Shown here: positions 58,690-64,000 of the stretch, piece after piece | Layout: each line of letters opens with the position of its first letter | Position numbering within the stretch: position 1 is the first letter of the stretch | Source: Rhizomys pruinosus | Taxonomy: Eukaryota > Chordata > Mammalia > Rodentia > Spalacidae | Assembly (NCBI GenBank): GCA_009823505.1 | Contig: VZQC01005688.1 | Span: forward strand, 510,670-574,669 | Direction: 5' to 3' | Length of the DNA stretch: 64,000 nt | Program-made: the position numbers and the translations under genes | Notes under the pieces: generated by a model | Told to the model about the DNA's origin: nothing | Database searches by the model: none | The model's input: only the letters and a program-made list of their open reading frames with translations

Positions 58690-58806
58690 AATTCTGAAGA
58701 TTTATTTTTACTTTAAATATATATATTTAAAGTAAATATATAATAAATATTATAAATATACATTATAAATATATATTAAAGTATATATATACACATTATA
58801 TATATG
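58690..58806. repeat. AT-rich tract with a perfect 30-bp palindrome
   Basis: 58707-58736 is its own reverse complement (arm TTTACTTTAAATATA), followed by TA/TATTA-type sequence to 58806. Confidence 0.9.
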
Positions 58807-58980
58807 TGGTATGTGCTCATTTGAATACAGGTATCCTTGGCATTCAGAAGAGAGCATTGGACCCCTTGGAGCTGGGGTCACAGGTAATCATGAGCCGCCC
58901 AAAGTAGGTGCTGAGCACTGAACTGAGTCCTCTGCAAGAACATCAAGAGCTCTTAAGCACTGAGCAATCTCTCTAATCCC
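58807..58980 (-). mobile_element. Old B2 SINE, reverse
   Basis: The minus strand has 'GAGAGATTGCTCAGTGCTTAAG', 'GCAGAGGACTCAGTTCAG' and 'CTGTGACCCCAGCTCC'. Diverged. Confidence 0.8.
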
Positions 58981-59157
58981 AATAAAATGTAATTTAAAAT
59001 GTAATATGCAATCCCCTGATTTAAGAGAATATGCTTCTTTCTTCCCTTTAGTATAAGCATATCTGAGATTCTATGAATTGCACGTTTGTAAGTATTATTA
59101 CTAACAGCAATTGCTAGGCTGTTTACACTATGAAAGGAAAAATGTATAAAGGTTCAC

Positions 59158-59236
59158 TTTTTTTTTTTTTTTTGTCTTTTGAGACGGGTCTCCCTTAGTC
59201 CCAGCTTGGCCTAGTAACTCACTCTATAGCCGAGAT
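59158..59236 (-). mobile_element. Truncated B1 SINE, reverse
   Basis: T16 run, 'GTCTTTTGAGACGGGTCTCCC' and 'GGCCTAGTAACTCACTCTATAG', then the match stops: a 3'-half B1 with several small deletions. Confidence 0.75.
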
Positions 59237-59897
59237 GTTTCCACTCGACAGATTACTGTGTGGCAGAGAAGTGACTTGTCCAAAACCACAGGCAAATGGC
59301 AAAACAGACATTCAAAGGTCAACCTAAAGCAAGCTGACCCAGGGCCTCCCTCTCAATTTGATTTTAATGTCTGTTAATGACCACAGCATAAAGTTTACAT
59401 TTGTTTTTCTGAGTTTGATCATGTGTGATGGCCCCATCCTTCCTAAAGTGCCTGAAAAGTTCATGGACGTCACAGTGCAACCTGAGCGTTTAGCAGAACT
59501 TGAGCTCAGAGGAGTCTAGCAGTTTCTAGGATTGAATCTTTGACATTCATTTGGAAGACACAACTGTTTTCCTTGCAAGGAGGGTATGTGCTATTATTGG
59601 CTTGTTTTTGACATTGCTCCTGTCCCTAAAAGAAGCACACACCTCAAAGATAACCAGGTATTTTTCGGCACTATTCACTAGGCTTTCTGAAACGTGCCCT
59701 AGAATAAAATTTTCCACAATACGCCAAACACTTTAGAATCTGCTATAGAGCATTTGAAAAAATTACAGGGCACTAGTTGCCTCTCTTTTTGCTAGCCTTT
59801 ATCTGTTATTTTATTAAACATAATGCATCTACAAAACCTGAAAAAGGCATTAGACATTTTTAATTATAAAATACTTATGGCTATTGTCTAGGACACC
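59237..59897. other. Unannotated intronic sequence
   Basis: Nothing recognised. Confidence 0.5.
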
Positions 59898-60022
59898 GTT
59901 TGTTTTTTTTTTTTTTTTTTTTGGTCTTTTCAAGTCAGGGTCTCCCTGTAGCCCCAGCTGTCCTGGAACTCACTCTATAGGCCAGGCTGGCCTTGAATTT
60001 ACAAAGATCCACCTGCCTCTGC
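59898..60022 (-). mobile_element. Truncated B1 SINE, reverse
   Basis: T21 run, 'GGTCTTTTCAAGTCAGGG', 'GTCCTGGAACTCACTCTATAGG' and 'CTTGAATTTACAAAGATCC'. It ends after 'CTGCCTCTGC', so the 5' part of the element is missing. Confidence 0.88.
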
Positions 60023-60287
60023 TGCTTCTCATTTCGTTTCTCTGATGTTCTCATATGAAAACCTGTTGGAGTACTGATTTCAAGATTGAAAGGAACCATA
60101 TATAGATCCTCCAAAAATCCACAGGAGAGAAAGGCAGGCAGAATGCACCCTTATTGTTAACTAGCCCCAAATGACTGGGCACACAACTTGAATCCACAAC
60201 CCTCCACTCGGCCTGGCTCCCATTCATTCTTTCAAGGAACTCAGGAAAATGATTGAATGTTTCTGCAAAGCTGGCAGTCAGTGAGCC

Positions 60288-60432
60288 TCACTAATCTTAG
60301 TGTCCTGCACTGGGGTTATGGGCACATGTAGCCACAATCAGCTTTTTACGTGAATGGTGGGATCCAAACTCAGGTCCGCATGCTTGCACAGCAAACAAGA
60401 CGCTTGCCCATTGGTCCATCTCCCCAGCCCCA
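60288..60432 (-). mobile_element. B3-like SINE, reverse
   Basis: The minus strand starts GGGGCTGGGGAGATGGACC and has 'GCAAGCGTCTTGTTTGCTGTGC' and 'GGACCTGAGTTTGGATCCC', then loses similarity. It lies about 75 bases downstream of the Adamtsl3 exon in gene orientation. Confidence 0.75.
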
Positions 60433-60506
60433 TCAAAGGCATTTCTGAGACATCCCTCCTCCCAGCAAATGGCAAAGCCTAAGATAGGTCTCTGCAGTGC
60501 TCTTAC

Positions 60507-60626
60507 CTGATCATCATACCGATATGTAAGGAACTGCTCCCCTGTAGTATCTTCAAGGAAGCTTCCCTGAGGAGAGAGTGCAAACTCAGGAAGGAAGTAG
60601 GCTCCGGGAGACTTCTCTGCTGTGGT
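60507..60626 (-). CDS. Adamtsl3: ADAMTSL3 N-terminal coding exon
   Basis: ADAMTSL3 (punctin-2) is a secreted, glycosylated extracellular-matrix protein of the ADAMTS-like family. It has thrombospondin type 1 repeats and immunoglobulin domains but no protease domain. On the minus strand this exon is preceded by CTTGCCTTTCAG and followed by GTAAGAGC, both consensus splice sites. It is 120 bases, phase 0 at both ends, and encodes 40 residues without a stop: TTAEKSPGAYFLPEFALSPQ, then GSFLEDTTGE and QFLTYRYDDQ. I recognise this as the segment between the signal peptide and the first thrombospondin repeat of vertebrate ADAMTSL3. The signal-peptide exon should lie right of the window (no match in 60627-64000) and the next exon, starting near TSRNTRSDED, left of it (no match found). 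The longer 83-codon ORF over this spot is in another frame and spurious. Exon number and gene identity come from memory of the family, not a search. Confidence 0.9.
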
Positions 60627-61464
60627 CTGAAAGGCAAGATCACTCGGTCATAATAAGATGTGAAAGAGGCAGAGTCCAAAAAGAACCTACCACTACCCAC
60701 TCTTCCACCAAGCGGCCGCTTTGGGCAAGGAGCGAGGTGAGGCATATCAGGCATCAGTGCTGGGCTCTCTTATACCAGAATATCACATTGATCCATCCCA
60801 GATTGCCACTCAGGACACTGTTACAGACACCAGCTTCCCCCTCCCCCAGTGCTCCACTTTCTAGGAATTCAGGACAGAATAGTTAACCTGCTGAAGTTTG
60901 GCTACTGCAAATCCATTGCTTTTAGAATTTGTTTTCTTTTTCTTTTTTTAATAATGCTTTTATTGATGTTTTATGTATTTCATACATCATTTTTGTGTAT
61001 CAGAACAAAGATTTTATGTCTGCCTCCTTTTACCAAAATCCTTACTCTTGAAAAAGCTTCTGGTCATTCCTGAGTGAATTCTACAGTCCAGACAAAACTC
61101 AAGTCCTTTTACAAGAGTAAAGATGCAGCAAGGCTATGCAAGCCTCCACAGGGTATAGTGTTTGAAGAGCTGCACCGTGGCCTCCCACAGTTATGAAAGT
61201 CCAGCCCCAGAAGGGACCTTCTTGGCCAGCAATCTAGCCAGACTTCCTGTGCAATTCTTCCAGATATCCCACAGCCTCTACTTGAATGCTTTTAGTGATG
61301 GGATGCTCAGCCTCTCTCAAAGCAACAGGGGTCTGAGAGAAACCAGCGCTTTACAGATATCAAACATAATCTGAAGTAGTCTATTGCTCTCTAGCCAAGG
61401 TCCTGAGCCAACAGCACAACAGCATATTCTTTGTCTTGTCCTTCACAGTCCTACTTCCATATAC

Positions 61465-61467
<3 letters not shown>
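60627..61467. other. Upstream Adamtsl3 intron, mostly unannotated
   Basis: The first bases (60627-60650) are the acceptor and polypyrimidine region of the exon on the minus strand. Apart from the L1 tail scrap at 60947-61003, nothing is recognised. Confidence 0.6.
60947..61003 (-). mobile_element. L1 3'-tail scrap, reverse
   Basis: A T-run followed by 'GCTTTTATTGATGTTTTATG' and 'TATTTCATACATCATTTTTGTG', the complement of the last 50 bases of the tail module (AATGATGTATGAAATACATAA, ACATCAATAAAA). A very short 5'-truncated insertion. Confidence 0.6.

Positions 61468-61554
<87 letters not shown>
61468..61554. repeat. (CA)n(GA)n compound microsatellite
   Basis: About 18 CA units followed directly by about 25 GA units, 0.85 kb upstream of the exon in gene orientation. 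Confidence 0.97.
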
Positions 61555-61557
<3 letters not shown>

Positions 61558-61727
61558 GATTCTAACATTCAAGCAGATGGGACCTAGAAATTTCAAGTAC
61601 TTAAGCATAAATTCCAAAACCCAAGTAAATGCCAGAAACAGCCCCTCCCAGGGCAGGAGCTTTTAGAGCAGTCAGACATAAGAGATTCAACAAAGGTCAT
61701 TTGAAGAGAAGGGGGGTGAGAGGGAGA

Positions 61728-61910
61728 GGCTGTGAAGATGGCTCAGTGTGAAAAGGGCTAACTGCACAAGCACAAGGATCTGAATTTAGATTCCCAGCAT
61801 CCACCTAAAAATCCAGGTGTGGTGGCATAAGCCTGGAAGCCCAGCAGTGGGAGGGAGAGACAGGAGGATCCTGTCACAGCAGTCTGCCAGCCAGACTAGC
61901 CAACTGGTGT
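61728..61910 (+). mobile_element. B3 SINE
   Basis: 'GAAGATGGCTCAGTGTG', 'CTGCACAAGCACAAGGATCTG', 'CCAGCATCCACCTAAAAATCCAGG', 'GTGTGGTGGCATAAGCCTGG' and 'GAGAGACAGGAGGATCCTG' are B3 words. Confidence 0.8.
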
Positions 61911-61949
61911 TGTGGAGAGAAAAGTGGGAAAGAGAAACACTGAAGTGGG

Positions 61950-62140
61950 TTGGAAGGACGGCTTAGGCAGAAAAACCTTTGGCTTACAAGCACAAGGACC
62001 TGAGTTTGATGCTAGAATCCACATAAAAAGCTGGCTGTGATGGGATGTGCTTGTAATCCCAGCACTAGGGAGACTGAAACTGGAGGATCCCTGGGGCCCC
62101 CTGGCCAGCCAGGCCAGCATGACCGGTCAGCTCAAAGAAG
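61950..62140 (+). mobile_element. B3 SINE
   Basis: 'GGTTGGAAGGACGGCTTAGG', 'CTTACAAGCACAAGGACCTGAG', 'CACATAAAAAGCTGGCTGTG', 'TTGTAATCCCAGCACTAGGG' and 'GGAGGATCCCTGGGGCCCCC'. Second of three adjacent same-strand SINEs. Confidence 0.85.
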
Positions 62141-62202
62141 ATGGACAGCATTCACGAGGATGACACTCAAGGTTCTTCTTTAGCCTACACACAGAGATGG
62201 AG

Positions 62203-62370
62203 GGCAGAGTGATGGCTCAGCAGTTAAAAGCACTGGCTGCTCTTACAGAAGACCCAGGTTCAGTTCTCAGCGCCCCCTGGCCCCTGTGGGCCTCAGTGGA
62301 CAGGGTACTATTCCATATGTGCAGGCAAAACACTTGGACATATGAAATAACAAATTTTAAATTAAAAAGG
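62203..62370 (+). mobile_element. B2 SINE, internally deleted
   Basis: 'GATGGCTCAGCAGTTAAAAGC', 'GGCTGCTCTTACAGAAGACCC', 'GGTTCAGTTCTCAGC' and 'GTGCAGGCAAAACACTTGGAC', with an A-rich tail. The middle is short and diverged. Confidence 0.82.
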
Positions 62371-62574
62371 AAAAGTTTCTAAGCATTGACTGTGGCCTAG
62401 GATTTATTTTATTCTACATAATCTTTTAATAATTTTTAAAATATTTTAATTTTTTCCCAGTAAAAAATATTGCAGCTGTCTTTTGTGTGGTGTGTGTGTT
62501 TTAGTTTTCTTTTCTTTTTTTTTAATTTTTATTTATTTATTTTTTAAGGGATTCACAATATAAAAGCACAGTTG

Positions 62575-63001
62575 TCCCAATTAAAATCCCCAAGAGTTTC
62601 TTCACAGGCTTGGAAAAAAAAGTCCTTAAATTCAACTGGAAAAACAAAAGACCCTGAATAGCCAAAACAACCCTGAGTGAAAAGAGCAACACAGGAGGGA
62701 TCTCTATACCAGACTTCAAACTATACTACAGAGCTATAGTCATAAAAACAGCCTGGTACTGGCACAAAAACAGACCTGTTGACCAATGGAACAAAACTGA
62801 AGATCCAAACTTGAGCACATACAATTTCAGCCATCTCATATTTGACAAGGGGGCCAAGAAGACACAATGGAGGAAAGACAGCATCTTCAGCAAGTGGTAT
62901 TGGCAAAACTGGATCACCACTTGTAGAAGAATGAAATTAAACCCCTACCTCTCACCCTGTACAAAAGTCAACTCCAGATGGATTCTAAAGACTCAACATG
63001 A
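62575..63001 (+). pseudogene. L1 ORF2 fragment before the C-terminal domain
   Basis: 62811-63001 reads in one frame 'YNFSHLIFDKGAKKTQWRKD', 'FSKWYWQNWITTCRRMK' and 'NPYLSPCTKVNSRW'. The preceding part is in other frames ('TKDPE', then the 'YTTEL*S*KQPGTGTK' equivalent). It parallels 33600-34038 closely. It stops at 'CAACATGA' and gives way to another L1's 5' end. Confidence 0.88.
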
Positions 63002-63342
63002 GATCTCCAGAGTGCAGGGGAGGATCGGTACATATCCGAGAAAACCCCATGCGGGCAGGAAAGCCCAGGGGAGACAGGGTAGGACTGGGTAGCCTCTTGG
63101 CAGACGCTGACTGCTTGATCTTTTGAGTCCTCTGTTTCCTTTGGTTTATTTGGCTTTTGTGGCTGTGTGGGGGTGGAGTTATCCCCCAGCTGGGATTAAA
63201 TGGGTGGGTCTTTGGCTGATTAGATCGTGCTGTGGGGGCGGAGTTATTCCTTCCCAGCCGGGCAGTATTAAAGGGACGCTTGTGTGACTCTTGAGGATCG
63301 AATCTTCCTGAGCCGGATCGCGGTCAGGGTGCGGACTGAAGA

Positions 63343-63343
<1 letters not shown>
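63002..63343 (+). promoter_or_regulatory. L1 5' UTR/promoter of a possibly full-length element
   Basis: The sequence between the broken ORF2 and ORF1-related sequence is expected to be the L1 promoter-bearing 5' UTR. It contains two related units 65 bases apart (TGTGGGGGTGGAGTTA at 63166 and TGTGGGGGCGGAGTTA at 63231). Each is followed by a C-rich block and a T/A-rich GATTAAA or TATTAAAGG. The G-rich boxes resemble Sp1-type sites. The role is inferred from position. Confidence 0.55.
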
Positions 63344-63373
<30 letters not shown>

Positions 63374-63694
63374 CCCGCCCCTAGTCCAAGCGTTCCCCAA
63401 GCCCCACCAAAGTTTGCCGGAACCCCCATATCTGCCGCAACCCCCCCCCCCCACCCCTCCCCCCGCCCCCCTCCCCCCATCCCCCCCACCCCCCCCACCC
63501 CCGCCCCCCGCCCCCCCCCCCCCCCCCCCCTCGCCACCCGTGCAGCCCCCCACCCCCCCCCCGCCCCCGCCTCCCCCACCTCCCCCCCCCCCCCCCCACC
63601 CCGCCCCCCCCCCCCCCCCCGCCCCCCCCCCCCCCCCGCCCCCCCCCCCCCTCCCCCCCCCTCCCCCGACCCCCCTCCCCCCCCCCCCCCCGCC
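63344..63694. repeat. 351-bp nearly pure C tract in an L1 leader
   Basis: Runs of C up to about 28, broken by single A, G or T. Short unique-looking islands (63374-63440) mark the original sequence. On the minus strand this is poly-G with quadruplex potential. The Pro- and Gly-rich ORFs on both strands are artefacts of composition. Either true low-complexity DNA or a consensus failure over a GC-rich leader. Confidence 0.9.
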
Positions 63695-64000
63695 AACTGA
63701 GATTACGAAGAAGGATCTCAAGGAGGCAAGCAAAGCACGCCTCAACACAGTGAAGAGGCATTTAGGACCACATGGAATACAGAGCAAGGAGGAACCCCAT
63801 GCCAGTTATCACGAAGAAGAGACTTACCACTGGAAAGGTGAAGGATAATCCCACGCCAAGCGTTTACAACCCTGATGGAATCCTGCAGTGGGATCCCCCG
63901 AGGGATGCCCCAGGACACAGACATCAGAAACACAATTGGGAACATACTTAAAAGAACTACAAGATCAAAGAACAAATTAAAGAACTAAAGAAAGAGAATG
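63695..64000 (+). pseudogene. L1 5' leader end and beginning of ORF1, runs off the window
   Basis: Matches 18446-18760 with small differences: 'CTCAAGGAGGCAAGCAAAGC', 'CACAGTGAAGAGGCATTTAG', 'GGTGAAGGATAATCCCACGC' and 'TGCCCCAGGACACAGAC'. The ORF1 start equivalent to ATG 18565 reads CTG at 63830-63832, and frame differences follow, so this copy appears inactive, or the sequence is imperfect here. Confidence 0.8.

Noticed and set aside
1..60506. Next ADAMTSL3 exon (start of the first thrombospondin repeat)
   Set aside because: I looked on the minus strand for coding sequence of the DEDKDGNWDAWGDW and CSRTCGGG type and did not find it; it probably lies beyond the left edge.
60503..60754. 83-codon minus ORF overlapping the exon
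   Set aside because: It is in a different frame from the ADAMTSL3 reading and runs through the splice acceptor.
63179..63848. Glycine-rich and proline-rich ORFs of 126-202 codons on both strands
   Set aside because: They are produced by the C tract, overlap in several frames on opposite strands, and lie in an L1 leader.

Overview
The window is mammalian nuclear DNA from a muroid rodent. B1 (7SL-derived) and B2/B3 (tRNA-derived) SINEs, rodent Lx-type L1 3' ends, ancient mammalian L1 remnants and long microsatellites fill the sequence, and no dense ORF layout is present. The youngest B2 copies carry a form (a GCGCCGACCGCTCTT head, then the body AGAACTCCAGTTCCAGGGGAAT) and the B1 a form (CAGCTGGGGCTACAGGGAGACC) that I do not recognise as the mouse, rat or hamster consensus. 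A less sampled lineage such as gerbils or spiny mice is possible, but that is a guess.

One protein-coding exon is supported: 60507-60626 on the minus strand. It is a 120-base, phase 0-0 exon with consensus splice sites, encoding the N-terminal segment of ADAMTSL3 between the signal peptide and the first thrombospondin repeat. The rest of the window therefore reads as intron of a minus-strand Adamtsl3: at least 3.4 kb of upstream intron on the right and at least 60 kb of downstream intron on the left. I found no other exon, RNA gene or CpG-island promoter.

Layout. 0-16 kb: intron with scattered SINEs, Lx and older L1 pieces and a GATA microsatellite. 16-35.3 kb: a nested L1 locus that is badly assembled. 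A sense L1 (5' region, ORF1, start of ORF2) is broken by an opposite-strand L1. At a single N (20218) the assembly restarts and repeats 16084-20217 as a second copy (20219 to about 26452). That copy is nearly clean for 1.3 kb, then becomes insertion-rich noise, and the noise continues through the L1s to about 31.6 kb. 35.3-41 kb: repeat-poor intron followed by old L1. 41-60 kb: intron with a SINE carrying an internal 39-bp minisatellite, a rearranged L1 with an 18-bp target duplication, a 490-bp purine tract and further SINEs. 60-64 kb: the exon, a CA/GA microsatellite, three SINEs in a row, and an old L1 ORF2 interrupted by the 5' end of another L1 whose leader contains a 351-bp nearly pure C tract.

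Nothing here forms an operon or multi-gene system. The most interesting items are a recurrent B2-head/B1 heterodimeric SINE, the unmerged gap-fill duplication, the SINE-internal minisatellite, the C tract in an L1 leader, and the Adamtsl3 exon itself.
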